NCBI GenBank assembly: GCA_028705495.1
Contig: JAQWDK010000018.1
Span: 1-42,054, forward strand
From: Eubacteriales bacterium
Lineage (GTDB): Bacteria; Bacillota; Clostridia; Oscillospirales; CAG-382
DNA: 42,054 nucleotides
Direction: 5' to 3'
Shown: in pieces, positions 7,821 through 16,388 of the stretch
Numbering within the stretch: position 1 is the stretch's first letter
Layout of the letters: each line of letters begins with the position of its first letter
Translations under genes and position numbers: made by a program
Notes under the pieces: model-generated
Databases searched by the model: none
Seen by the model: only the letters and a program-made list of their open reading frames with translations
What the model was told of the DNA's origin: nothing

Positions 7821-8699
7821 ATGAAAATCTATAAAACGCTGAAGTCAATAAAAAATATTTTTACCGGTGATAAAAGCAATGACCGCTATTCAAGCTTAAG
7901 GTTTTCTCATGTCGACACAAAAGGCGAACGAATAGCCGCAATGACATTCGACGATGGTCCTTGTGGTATCATTTGTCCCGAAGGCATGAAACTAACCGAT
8001 TTTATCCGCGAAACGCTCGAGTCTTACAATTTTAAAGCAACCTTCGACATAATCGGCTCAACCGAAGAAAATTATCCTGATAAACCGGGAAAATTAGGTT
8101 CTTTTCGTTGGAGCGGTGTTTGTTACGACCACTATCCGTGTTTTGAAGAAGATAAAATTGGCGGCGCAGTGAACAATCCGGACATTATTCGGCGCTTGAT
8201 TGATGGTGGTTTTGAACTCGCTAACCACGGATACAGACATATAGCCTGCGGCAAACAAGGCTTTCCATATTACGGCAGAGCTTTTTTCTCCCAATATAAT
8301 GATGTAATAACAGACTACAAAAGACTCCACGACTATATTTACAAAAACTTTGATTACAATATGGTCGGTGCTAGACCGCCGCACTATGCTGAAACAATAA
8401 GTGGTGATAAAACCGTGTTCGATGTTTACCGAGAGCTCGGTTATAACTATTATTTCGCATCTTTTGATCTAGGTGGATGGGAGAAAAACGAAACCAGCGG
8501 TAATATGGTTAAAAAACTTAAAAAAGCCCTCGAAGAAAACCCTGATTCTCTTTGTGGTAAAGTTATTTATCAGAAGGACGGTCTGTCGATGTCTGGTGAT
8601 ATGCCAATTTATGAAGCACTACCGCTACAGCTTGATCTCCTCTTCTCTCACGGGTATGAGATAATAACAGTTTCCGAGCTTTTAAAGCGTTTTGCATAA
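7821..8699 (+). CDS. Polysaccharide deacetylase-family protein (NodB fold)
   Basis: A 292-residue carbohydrate esterase 4-like protein predicted to remove acetyl groups from an N-acetylated sugar polymer. TFDDGP at 42-47 is metal/catalytic motif 1, NHGYRH supplies the two metal-binding histidines, RPPHY is the groove motif 3 and FASFDLGGW fits the motif-4 region. No signal peptide or membrane segment is evident at the N-terminus (MKIYKTLKSIKNIF), so it may act in the cytoplasm or leave by another route. The ATG at 7821 lies two bases after the SDR stop; an in-frame TTG at 7815 would overlap it. No terminator follows. Confidence 0.85.
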   Translation: MKIYKTLKSIKNIFTGDKSNDRYSSLRFSHVDTKGERIAAMTFDDGPCGIICPEGMKLTDFIRETLESYNFKATFDIIGSTEENYPDKPGKLGSFRWSGVCYDHYPCFEEDKIGGAVNNPDIIRRLIDGGFELANHGYRHIACGKQGFPYYGRAFFSQYNDVITDYKRLHDYIYKNFDYNMVGARPPHYAETISGDKTVFDVYRELGYNYYFASFDLGGWEKNETSGNMVKKLKKALEENPDSLCGKVIYQKDGLSMSGDMPIYEALPLQLDLLFSHGYEIITVSELLKRFA

Positions 8700-8737
8700 A
8701 AAATTGTCAAATATAGTTCGATTTATATTAATTAAAC

Positions 8738-8766
8738 TTGATTTTTATTGTCTTCAGTGTTATGAT
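8738..8766 (+). promoter_or_regulatory. Promoter of LRR protein gene
   Basis: TTGATT at 8738-8743, a 17-base spacer and TATGAT at 8761-8766. The transcript would start near 8773 and carry an 84-base leader containing the hairpin annotated next. Confidence 0.75.
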
Positions 8767-8792
8767 ATCAAAGTGTTACATACTTATTTTAA

Positions 8793-8825
8793 AAGCATAG
8801 TTTAAGTTATAAATATTCTATGCTT
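8793..8825 (+). other. Leader hairpin of LRR gene
   Basis: An 8-base perfect inverted repeat, AAGCATAG at 8793-8800 and CTATGCTT at 8818-8825, with a 17-base AT-rich loop. It ends 15 bases before the ribosome site. It could be an mRNA structure or an operator; there is no T-run, so it is not a terminator. Confidence 0.5.
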
Positions 8826-8856
8826 CCCAAAACATCATTAAAGGATGGTCAAATTT

Positions 8857-10341
8857 ATGGCAGCAGTCAAAACAAGAGCCGAGAAAAAAAGAAGCTTTTT
8901 TTTCGGTGTCGCAATTTGTGTTATTCTCGTTGCAGCAATCGTTATCACATTCATAGCTTTTAATCAGAATCGTTCTTCTTTATTTGTCGATCAGGGCTTT
9001 GCAAGGGCTTTCGCTGAAGCAATCGGCAAATCACCCAGCGCTGTAACAGAAGACGATATACTTAGCATTAAAGTTCTCGCTATTACAACCCAGGTCAATC
9101 AGCAAACAGGAGTTAAGACAACTTCCCTTGTTGTCGGCGGAGATGACTTTCTGAAGGCGATCGAGGTTGATATAGAAGCTGAGGATTATGACGAAAGTGC
9201 GCACTCTGAGCAATATAACTCAGCCCAAAAGACCTCAATCTTTACTCAAACGCTTAAGAAGCTTGACGACATCGCTATTTTTAAGAATCTGTCATATCTC
9301 AACCTCAACGAGCAGACTATTCTGAAGAATCTCAATGTTGTTCAAAATCTTGAAAAGCTTGAAACACTTATGATTGGTTCAACTGCAGTAAAGAGTCTGA
9401 AAGATATCACCGGACTCACATCTCTGAAAACCCTCGGTGTTCAGTCACTTGGACTCAATGATATATCTGTTCTCTCCCCTCTCAAAAACCTTGAGACCCT
9501 CTACCTCTCCTCAAACTCAATTGATGACCTTTCGACGCTTGCGGAGTTCACAAAACTTGAAGTCCTATACTTTGAAGGCAATGAACTTACAAGTGATGAA
9601 CCTGTAAGTTCAACCGCTGAAAGCGACGAATCTAGCAGTGACGAAGTAGAAAAAGTTCCGGTTTCAATTAAACCTCTTGAGGATCTCACAAATCTTAAGG
9701 AGCTACGACTGACTTCAAGTGCTATAACTGATGGCGATGCAATCTCAAAGCTTATAAACCTTAAAAAGCTGTCACTTGCAGATACTGGATTTAACGACCT
9801 AACACCATTAAAAGACCTTGTAAATCTTACAACTCTCTATGTCTCAAATAACAAAATAAGCGATATATCAGCACTTTCTGCACTCACCAAAATCACAGAA
9901 CTTGACATTGGTACAAACGAGATCGAAGATATATCAGTCCTTTCCGGAATGAAGGACCTTGCTACTGTTTACCTTAACAAAAATAAAATTTCCGACCTCA
10001 CCCCTCTCAAAGACCTAACGAAAATGGCATATCTCTATGCAAGTGAAAACGAGATAACCGATGTTTCGATGCTCACAAACTTTGATGCTACTGTAATAAA
10101 AGTTATCTACCTTTCCGGTAACGAAATTACAAACGGCGATGTTCTTAAATCAAAATACACCGGTGCATATGTTGTTTTTGACCCTGTAAGCACAAGCAAC
10201 ACCTCTGATAACTCGTCCGAAACATCTGATGCTGAATCAGACGATAACTCTGTCGATTTATCAACAGATGTATCAGCAGATGAATCTGCAAATGAATCTT
10301 CAGAAATTTTGGATGATGAATCCGAAGCGGAATCAGAATAA
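8857..10341 (+). CDS. Membrane-anchored leucine-rich-repeat protein
   Basis: A 494-residue internalin-like LRR protein held by one N-terminal membrane segment (about residues 12-36, after a basic AEKKR) with the rest outside. About a dozen 21-23 residue repeats of the form L-x-x-L-x-x-L-x-L-x-x-N-x-I-x-D-I/L-x-x-L follow, interrupted by a Ser/Glu-rich insert (SSTAESDESSSDEVE). The last 50 or so residues are almost all Ser, Asp, Glu and Asn, a stalk without sorting motif or second membrane segment. Such LRRs bind other proteins; the partner is unknown. The start at 8857 is preceded by AAGGATGG at 8841-8848; an in-frame ATG at 8845 lies inside that ribosome site and is unlikely. Confidence 0.85.
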   Translation: MAAVKTRAEKKRSFFFGVAICVILVAAIVITFIAFNQNRSSLFVDQGFARAFAEAIGKSPSAVTEDDILSIKVLAITTQVNQQTGVKTTSLVVGGDDFLKAIEVDIEAEDYDESAHSEQYNSAQKTSIFTQTLKKLDDIAIFKNLSYLNLNEQTILKNLNVVQNLEKLETLMIGSTAVKSLKDITGLTSLKTLGVQSLGLNDISVLSPLKNLETLYLSSNSIDDLSTLAEFTKLEVLYFEGNELTSDEPVSSTAESDESSSDEVEKVPVSIKPLEDLTNLKELRLTSSAITDGDAISKLINLKKLSLADTGFNDLTPLKDLVNLTTLYVSNNKISDISALSALTKITELDIGTNEIEDISVLSGMKDLATVYLNKNKISDLTPLKDLTKMAYLYASENEITDVSMLTNFDATVIKVIYLSGNEITNGDVLKSKYTGAYVVFDPVSTSNTSDNSSETSDAESDDNSVDLSTDVSADESANESSEILDDESEAESE

Positions 10342-10351
10342 TAATTGATGG

Positions 10352-10390
10352 ACTTTTTGTCAGCCGCTTCGCGGCAGAATGGAGATTAAT
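10352..10390 (+). repeat. Start-adjacent hairpin cassette, copy 1
   Basis: GCCGC-TTC-GCGGC at 10363-10375, preceded by ACTTTTT and followed by the 15 bases AGAATGGAGATTAAT that end at the ATG at 10391. The same arrangement with the same 15-base gap lies before alaS and rfbF. The GGAG in the 15-base segment serves as ribosome site. Confidence 0.8.
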
Positions 10391-11044
10391 ATGCTTATTG
10401 ATTACATTCATAAAAACTCAACGATCCTCCTCAGCGGTGATTCGGTAACAGATTGCGGAAGAGCTCGCCCTTATGGCGACCCCCAGACAGGGCTTGGAAA
10501 TGGCTATCCCTTCTTCCTCCAAAACATCGTCACTGGTACATATCCGGAGCTTCAAATAAAGATTGTGAATGCCGGTATCAGCGGTGAAACAAGCCGCCAT
10601 GTGGCAGAACGCTGGGATAGAGATTTAGATGCGGTAAAGCCTGATTTTGCAGCGCTTATGATAGGTGCAAATGATGTTTGGCGTCGTTATGACTCGTATA
10701 TGTACCCCGAAAAGCAGGTTTCCGATAGCGAATACGAAAGCAATATTAGAGCGATTGTCTCATCCGCAGTAAGAAAAACTCAAGGTTTTATGCTTATCTC
10801 ACCGATTTTTATCGATCTTAACAAGAATGATGAAATGCGTAGAGATATGGATAACCTAAATGCAATTCTAAAGAAGGTTGCATCACAAACAGGTGTTATT
10901 TACTGCGATGTACAGTCCGAGATTGATAGACTGCTTTCAAAGCAGCACCCGACGGTGTTCTCACCCGACAGAGTCCATCCCTTCCCTGCCACACATTATG
11001 CTATTGCCCGTTGTATACTCAACACAATAGGTTTTAAATTCTAA
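10391..11044 (+). CDS. SGNH/GDSL-family hydrolase
   Basis: A 217-residue cytoplasmic-looking esterase or lipase of the SGNH superfamily; such enzymes often remove acetyl groups from sugars. The nucleophile is Ser18 in the block I motif GDSVTD, Gly and Asn of the oxyanion hole are in AGISGET and GANDVW, and block V is DRVHP with the catalytic Asp and His. No signal peptide. The ATG at 10391 has GGAG six bases upstream; the in-frame ATG at 10379 overlaps that site. It is preceded by the repeated hairpin cassette and ended by a strong terminator. It stands 49 bases after the LRR gene with no terminator between, so read-through from there is possible. Confidence 0.9.
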   Translation: MLIDYIHKNSTILLSGDSVTDCGRARPYGDPQTGLGNGYPFFLQNIVTGTYPELQIKIVNAGISGETSRHVAERWDRDLDAVKPDFAALMIGANDVWRRYDSYMYPEKQVSDSEYESNIRAIVSSAVRKTQGFMLISPIFIDLNKNDEMRRDMDNLNAILKKVASQTGVIYCDVQSEIDRLLSKQHPTVFSPDRVHPFPATHYAIARCILNTIGFKF

Positions 11045-11055
11045 AGAAAATTTTT

Positions 11056-11083
11056 ACGGCACAGCTAACGCTGTGCCGTTTTT
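11056..11083 (+). terminator. Rho-independent terminator after SGNH hydrolase
   Basis: A 10-base perfect stem (ACGGCACAGC with GCTGTGCCGT) around TAAC, followed by a T-run to 11083. Confidence 0.93.
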
Positions 11084-11106
11084 CTATTATTTAATTAGTA
11101 AAATGA

Positions 11107-11135
11107 TTGAAACAAATGGCCCATTGTGATATAAT
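11107..11135 (+). promoter_or_regulatory. Promoter of isomerase-phosphoesterase-GH31 operon
   Basis: TTGAAA at 11107-11112, a 17-base spacer and perfect TATAAT at 11130-11135. It excludes the longer reading that would begin at 11107. Confidence 0.82.
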
Positions 11136-11178
11136 TAATAAAAATCTCGAGGTTTGCACGAAAGGAATGGTCTCGAAT

Positions 11179-12006
11179 ATGAAAAAACCGGTTGCAATAC
11201 AGCTCTATTCTGTCCGCACTGATGCGGAAAAAAACTTGTACTCCACGTTGAAGGCTCTGAAAAAAACGGGGTATGACGGCATTGAATTCGCTGGATTTTA
11301 CGGACACACACCTGAGGAAATTAAAGATATGCTTTCTGACATCGGACTTGTTCCAATTTCAGCCCATGTGTCATATGCAGATTTCATCGCTGATGCTGAA
11401 AAGATAGCATCAGATTATGCTGAAGTCGGTGTAAAATACATCGGAATCCCCTATCTCAACCCTGAGAACAGACCCGGTGCTGAAAAATACGACGAAACAG
11501 TAGCTAATATGAAGCGTTTCTCAAAAATCCTTCGAGAAAAAGGTATCGGACTACTCTACCATAACCATGAATTTGAATTCGAGAAAATCAATGGTGTTTA
11601 TAAGCTTGATATTTTATTTTCAGCTTTTAACCACGACGAGCTTCAAACTGAAATCGATCTTTGCTGGACAGCAGTAAGCGGTCAGGACCCTGCGGAGTAT
11701 CTTGTTAAGTATAGCGGCCGCTCTCCTGTTGTTCACTTCAAAGACTTTTATAAAGAAGGCCACACTGGAGCGAAGCTCTATGACCTTATCGGCATAAAGG
11801 ACGAAACACCTTCTGAAAAGGCAGTTTTTGAATACCGACCGATTGGAACAGGTATGCAAAACATTCCTTCGCTCCTTGATGCAGTGGAGAAAGCTGGATG
11901 TGAGTGGATTATAATTGAACAAGATGAACCGACCGAATCCAAAAATCTGTCCCGAATGGAATGCGCTGAAATTAGCATAACAAATTTGAAAAAGCTGATG
12001 GGATAA
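11179..12006 (+). CDS. Sugar phosphate isomerase/epimerase-like TIM barrel
   Basis: A 275-residue protein of the xylose isomerase-like AP-endonuclease 2 fold (COG1082 type). It starts KKPVAIQLYSVR and shows ISAHVSY, a YHNHEFEF motif with metal-ligand His and Glu, TEIDLCWT and VVHFKDFYKEG, all normal for metal-dependent sugar isomerases, epimerases and related inositol-catabolism enzymes. The exact substrate cannot be assigned. The ATG at 11179 fits the promoter; AAAGGA lies about 12 bases upstream, and the in-frame ATG at 11167 sits inside the ribosome site. It is the first gene of a three-gene unit with a metallophosphoesterase (5-base gap) and a GH31 glycosidase, so a role in handling sugars released by that glycosidase is plausible. 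Confidence 0.85.
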   Translation: MKKPVAIQLYSVRTDAEKNLYSTLKALKKTGYDGIEFAGFYGHTPEEIKDMLSDIGLVPISAHVSYADFIADAEKIASDYAEVGVKYIGIPYLNPENRPGAEKYDETVANMKRFSKILREKGIGLLYHNHEFEFEKINGVYKLDILFSAFNHDELQTEIDLCWTAVSGQDPAEYLVKYSGRSPVVHFKDFYKEGHTGAKLYDLIGIKDETPSEKAVFEYRPIGTGMQNIPSLLDAVEKAGCEWIIIEQDEPTESKNLSRMECAEISITNLKKLMG

Positions 12007-12011
12007 CTTTT

Positions 12012-13040
12012 ATGCTTAAAGAAAACTTATATACAAAAAAGCCACTTACTTTTAATAGTGACGGTAAATTCAGAATAATGCTTTTCTCCGACCTACACGG
12101 TGTTCCAAACCATGATCCACGCTTAAAGCGCGGAATCACAGCTATGGTGGAAGCGGAGAAACCTGATCTTGTCTTTTTTAATGGCGACCAGATGTATGGC
12201 CTTGAAACACATGAGCAGGTACAAAACTATCTTGAAGATGTAACAGAAGTGCTTGAAAAAAACAACATACCCTGGGCTCATGTGTATGGAAACCATGATT
12301 CTGAAGCAGGACTGTCTCGTGATGAGCAGCAAAAGATTTATGAAAGCTTCCCTAACTGTCTCTCAAAGCGGGGCCCGGATGATATTGGCGGTGTAGGTAA
12401 CTTTTCTCTGCCAATAATGTCCTCGGACAAATGTAAAATCGCTTTTTGTATCTGGGGGCTTGATTCAAGGGAGTATATCGGTGCTTTTGACGATGAATTC
12501 TCGATTAAGGCAACCAACGGATATAAAACAGTACTCCCCAAACCGTTCTACAACGGTACATATTACGACCTTATCAGATTTGAGCAGGTTATGTGGTATT
12601 ATAACAGCTCAAAAGAACTCGAAAAACATAACGGTGCGAAAATACCTGCCCTGATGTTCTTTCATATCGCTTTACCCGAGCACAAGCTAATCCACCTTAA
12701 CCCAGTCGAAACCGCAATGACTGGAGACTTCAACGAACAGGTATGCTGCGCTGAAACTAATAGCGGTATGTTTACGGCTGTTTTACAGCGTGGAGATGTT
12801 AAGGGCATTTATGTAGGACACGACCATAACAACAACTATGAAGGCACTTATGCAGGCGTAAGACTTGGCTTTGACGGTGCTATGGGTTTCAACAGCTACG
12901 GTATGGATGGTGAAACAGAGACGGAGCGCTCAAGCTGTCGAGGCTGTCGGATATTTGAAATAAATGAGAGTGATTGCGCTAATTACAAAACCCGTTTTAT
13001 AAAAGTAAATGATTATATAAATGTAGAAGATCTAAGCTGA
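12012..13040 (+). CDS. Calcineurin-like metallophosphoesterase
   Basis: A 342-residue protein of the calcineurin-like phosphoesterase superfamily with all metal motifs: FSDLHG (Asp27, His29), FNGDQ, YGNHDSEAG, FFHIALPEH and GHDHNNN. Members of this subgroup resemble the purple-acid-phosphatase-like phosphohydrolases found beside sugar-utilisation genes. No signal peptide, so it should act in the cytoplasm. It lies 5 bases after the isomerase stop and 14 bases before the GH31 start. The substrate is unknown; a sugar or nucleotide phosphate is a guess from the neighbours. Confidence 0.88.
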   Translation: MLKENLYTKKPLTFNSDGKFRIMLFSDLHGVPNHDPRLKRGITAMVEAEKPDLVFFNGDQMYGLETHEQVQNYLEDVTEVLEKNNIPWAHVYGNHDSEAGLSRDEQQKIYESFPNCLSKRGPDDIGGVGNFSLPIMSSDKCKIAFCIWGLDSREYIGAFDDEFSIKATNGYKTVLPKPFYNGTYYDLIRFEQVMWYYNSSKELEKHNGAKIPALMFFHIALPEHKLIHLNPVETAMTGDFNEQVCCAETNSGMFTAVLQRGDVKGIYVGHDHNNNYEGTYAGVRLGFDGAMGFNSYGMDGETETERSSCRGCRIFEINESDCANYKTRFIKVNDYINVEDLS

Positions 13041-13054
13041 AAGGTAACATAAAA

Positions 13055-15142
13055 ATGAAAATAACAAACGGAATTTACCGATACAGCTTTGGAACGCCCG
13101 AAAAGCTGACTCCCGAAAAATTCATTAAAGAAGAACCGATTCATACAGTTCTCGAAGCTCTTTCCGACTTTCCCTCTCCTTTTGGAGTTGATGCAGAAAG
13201 CATTACATTTGAGTGTAGCGATGACGGTGTTATACTTAGCCTTCCGATGCGTGACGATGAAAACATCTATGGTTTCGGGCTTCAAATGAAGAGCATCAAC
13301 CACACGACTAAGAAAAAGTATCTCAGAACAAACGCTGACCCGAGGTCTGACACTGGAGACAGTCACGCTCCTGTTCCCTTTTATGTTTCGACTTATGATG
13401 GTAAAACCGCTTACGGACTCCTTGTCGAGACAGCGAGATATACCGAATTTTATTGCGGCAGCAGCAGAAGGCTTAACAAAAAGAAAGCGGAAAGCGATAA
13501 TTCGGCTTTCGAAAATGAAGCAGCAACCGAAACATTTTATATAGGTCAACGCAAGACGGATATGGAAATGATCATCCGTATCCCTGCTATCAAAGGTGTT
13601 GACATAATACTGTTCACCGGTGAAGACCCCGACGATGTTTGCCGCAAATACATCCTTTATTCCGGCGGTGGTTGTATGCCTCCTCTATACGGACTCGGTG
13701 TTTGGTACAGGATGGATATGTACTTTAATCAGGAGGAAATTCTCCGCAGTGCGAGAAAAATGAAAGAAGACAACATGCCTGTATCCGTCATTGGTCTTGA
13801 ACCGGGATGGCACACGATGGCATACTCGTGCTCTTTCAAGTTCAACAACAACCGCTACCCTGATCCTGATGCTATGCTCGCAGAAATGGAACAGATGGGT
13901 TATAAGATGAATCTTTGGGAACATGCTTTCACACATCCGAGTTCTCCAATTTACAAAAAGCTGCTTCCCTACGCTGGTGATTTTGAGGTTTGGAACGGGC
14001 TTGTACCTGATTTTGCGTTACCCGAAGCGAGAGAGATTTTCGGCGACTATCATAAAGAAACGCTCATCGACCGTGGCTTTTCAGGGTTTAAACTTGATGA
14101 ATGTGACGGCTCAGACCTGACAGGAAGTTGGACCTATCCGAATATGGCAAAGTTCCCGTCGGGGCTGAACGGTGAGCAGATGCACTCGGTTCTCCCTCAG
14201 CTTTATCAGAAAACGATAATGGAACAGTACCGCAAAAAAGGAATCCGTACATTTGGTGAAGTCAGAGCTGATTTCAGTTACGCTGCTCCGTACCCGTTTA
14301 TGCTATATAGCGATCTTTATGGTCACGATGATTTTATACGCGCTATTGCAAGCATGGGCTTCTCGGGACTGCTGTTCTCTCCCGAAATAAGGGAAGCGGC
14401 AAGCAAGGATGATCTTTACAGAAGAATCCTCTCGGGTGTATTCTCGGCAAAACTCGAATTCAATATCTTCTATATGAAAAATCCACCTTGGTTCAACCAT
14501 GTTATTGCAGAAAACAACGAAGGTAAACCTGATCCTGAAGTAGAAGAAATAACAGCAAAATGTCGTGAGCTGCTCAATTACCGTATGGCACTTATCCCCT
14601 ATTTATACACGGCTTTCTTCGATTACAACACCGAAGGTATTCACCCTTTCCGCTCAGCAAGAGCTGTTTACCCGGAAATCGCAGCGACTGATTCTGTTGA
14701 AGGTTGTGTTCTCGGCGATAATATCCTTGTTTTCCCGCTTACTGTGAACCAAAGAAAAGTCAAGACATATCTCCCAGAAGGCTTATGGTATGACTTCTTC
14801 TCAGGGGAAGCATTCCAAGGTGGGAAAGTTATCGAGAGAGAGTATGAAACAAATAGAATTCCCGTATTTGTAAGAGCTGGTACGATCATCCCGATGCTCA
14901 CAAATCCAATGCTTAACCTTAATACCGATATGATGGAGATAACCCCTGTCGCTTTCCTCTTAGAAGACGGTACAGCAGAAGGTACTCTTTACGAGGACGA
15001 CGGAATCGGTTACGGATTTGAAAAAGGCGAATACAACATCTACTACCTCACCTACTCCGATGGCGCTTTCTCAATTGATAAAGACAGCGGTTATGAAGGT
15101 AAAAAAGCAGTATTTGGTTCATGTAAGGTTATAAAAGCTTAA
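13055..15142 (+). CDS. Glycoside hydrolase family 31 (alpha-glucosidase/alpha-xylosidase type)
   Basis: A 695-residue retaining glycosidase acting on alpha-linked hexose or xylose residues. It has an N-terminal beta-sandwich (to about residue 200) with the YGFGLQ signature, a TIM barrel (about 205-530) and two small C-terminal beta domains. The likely nucleophile is Asp348 in GFKLDECDG, with FSPEIREAAS and the LNYRMALIPYLYTAF block also typical. There is no signal peptide, so the substrate must be imported. AAAGGTAA precedes the ATG. The substrate could be isomaltose, xylose- or galactose-containing oligosaccharides; the GFKLDE-D pattern resembles the branch that includes alpha-xylosidases and alpha-galactosidases more than maltase-like enzymes, which is a weak inference. 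Last gene of its operon, ended by a terminator shared with the convergent MFS gene. Confidence 0.93.
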   Translation: MKITNGIYRYSFGTPEKLTPEKFIKEEPIHTVLEALSDFPSPFGVDAESITFECSDDGVILSLPMRDDENIYGFGLQMKSINHTTKKKYLRTNADPRSDTGDSHAPVPFYVSTYDGKTAYGLLVETARYTEFYCGSSRRLNKKKAESDNSAFENEAATETFYIGQRKTDMEMIIRIPAIKGVDIILFTGEDPDDVCRKYILYSGGGCMPPLYGLGVWYRMDMYFNQEEILRSARKMKEDNMPVSVIGLEPGWHTMAYSCSFKFNNNRYPDPDAMLAEMEQMGYKMNLWEHAFTHPSSPIYKKLLPYAGDFEVWNGLVPDFALPEAREIFGDYHKETLIDRGFSGFKLDECDGSDLTGSWTYPNMAKFPSGLNGEQMHSVLPQLYQKTIMEQYRKKGIRTFGEVRADFSYAAPYPFMLYSDLYGHDDFIRAIASMGFSGLLFSPEIREAASKDDLYRRILSGVFSAKLEFNIFYMKNPPWFNHVIAENNEGKPDPEVEEITAKCRELLNYRMALIPYLYTAFFDYNTEGIHPFRSARAVYPEIAATDSVEGCVLGDNILVFPLTVNQRKVKTYLPEGLWYDFFSGEAFQGGKVIEREYETNRIPVFVRAGTIIPMLTNPMLNLNTDMMEITPVAFLLEDGTAEGTLYEDDGIGYGFEKGEYNIYYLTYSDGAFSIDKDSGYEGKKAVFGSCKVIKA

Positions 15143-15143
15143 T

Positions 15144-15182
15144 ATAAAAAAACTTCGGAGAAAAAATCTCCGAAGTTTTTTT
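15144..15182. terminator. Bidirectional terminator between GH31 and MFS genes
   Basis: A 10-base perfect stem (AACTTCGGAG with CTCCGAAGTT) flanked by A-runs on the left and T-runs on the right, so it works on both strands. Its right T-run overlaps the stop codon of the minus-strand MFS gene at 15181-15183. Confidence 0.92.
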
Positions 15183-16383
15183 ATGTCTCAAGTTCTATTG
15201 GATGAATTTCCGCAGGTGGTGCGAATGACTTTTTATCTTTTAGTATGAAGAATATAACGAGTGTAGCAGCGCACATAATCGCACTAACGAACATACCACC
15301 GCCCATTCCAATCACCGAAATAGCGAAACCACCGACTATACTTGATAAAATTCTCGGCAAGTATGAAGCTAAACCTTGCATAAAAATCTGTCCCGAACCC
15401 TTAAGTTCCGGTTTCACATGTGTGTTTATGTAGGATGCTACAGCATATCTCAGGACTGCAAAGCACGCGCCGGTTAGCAGCGATGTTGCAAATATAATCC
15501 ATATATTTGAAGCAAATGCAAAAAGCAGACAGCGTACAGTTGACATTAGCACACCCGCTATAAAGATTTTATCAACTCCGTATTTGTTGAAAATTTTGTT
15601 AAAGGTCAGGAAAAACGGTATTTCAGGTAGTACCGTTAAAAGCACATTTACCCCCCATACCCATTCAGGCATTTCCATAGTGTTTATAATATGTCCTGGG
15701 AAGAAGTTTATGTATAAACCGAAGGTCAACTCTACTACGCTTATGATTGATAGGTATAGCATAAGCCTTTTATCCCGAAATAGCGGTTTTAGCGACAACT
15801 TGTGCTTTTTCTGTGCGTGTCCTTTAACCTTCGGCATAAAAGCAACCGATACACACATAGCGATTGCAACTAATGTGTAAGCGAGAAAAAGAATTCTATA
15901 ATCGTTTTTTATAAAAAGCGTCAAAACTAGTGAAATAAATCCGTAACCAAGAGTGCCGAAAACTCTCAGAGGTCCGTACTTGATATCAGTACCTGCCGTG
16001 TATTCGAGAGTGACTGTGTCTATGAGTCCGTTAAATGGAGCCATAAAAAACATCAGACAAAATAGTATGAAAAGCAGATACCAGAAGTTATTTGAAAAAC
16101 CGATAGCAACATAAAAAATTGCCGATCCGATCACTGTCACCATTAAGATGCTGTTTTTATATGTTGCCTTGTCAGTTAGTAAACCCCATATTATCGGAGA
16201 AAAGACTGCGACCAGAGGTCCTACTGCCAATAAAATACCGAGCTGCTGCTCGGCATGAAACTGCGCAATGTACAGCGGTATAAAGGCAAAATAAAGTGCG
16301 TTAAGTGAAAATATTAGTCCGTTTGCTGCCGAAAAGGAGAGTTTTGCGCGTAAATTGTTAGATGCGTTATGCTTTTTACTCAT
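15181..16383 (-). CDS. MFS transporter, LacY/nucleoside-symporter-like
   Basis: A 12-segment major facilitator superfamily permease of about 400 residues. The first half shows GLLTDKATYK, the loop 2-3 motif with the DK pattern, and ends before a basic central loop (KGHAQKKHKLSLKPLFRDKRL). The overall shape resembles the MFS_1-like group that includes sugar:proton and nucleoside symporters. The substrate is unknown; an alpha-linked sugar is possible because the GH31 operon converges here. The start could be ATG 16383 or TTG 16386; GAGG of the ribosome site lies inside the end of the Dabb gene, so translation is probably coupled. Last gene of the long minus-strand operon. Confidence 0.85.
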   Translation of the reverse strand: MSKKHNASNNLRAKLSFSAANGLIFSLNALYFAFIPLYIAQFHAEQQLGILLAVGPLVAVFSPIIWGLLTDKATYKNSILMVTVIGSAIFYVAIGFSNNFWYLLFILFCLMFFMAPFNGLIDTVTLEYTAGTDIKYGPLRVFGTLGYGFISLVLTLFIKNDYRILFLAYTLVAIAMCVSVAFMPKVKGHAQKKHKLSLKPLFRDKRLMLYLSIISVVELTFGLYINFFPGHIINTMEMPEWVWGVNVLLTVLPEIPFFLTFNKIFNKYGVDKIFIAGVLMSTVRCLLFAFASNIWIIFATSLLTGACFAVLRYAVASYINTHVKPELKGSGQIFMQGLASYLPRILSSIVGGFAISVIGMGGGMFVSAIMCAATLVIFFILKDKKSFAPPAEIHPIELET

Positions 16384-16388
16384 CAAGT

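Noticed and set aside
13013..13549. Minus-strand open frame of about 178 codons inside the GH31 gene
   Set aside because: It is antisense to a well-supported GH31 reading frame, with no domain and no ribosome site.
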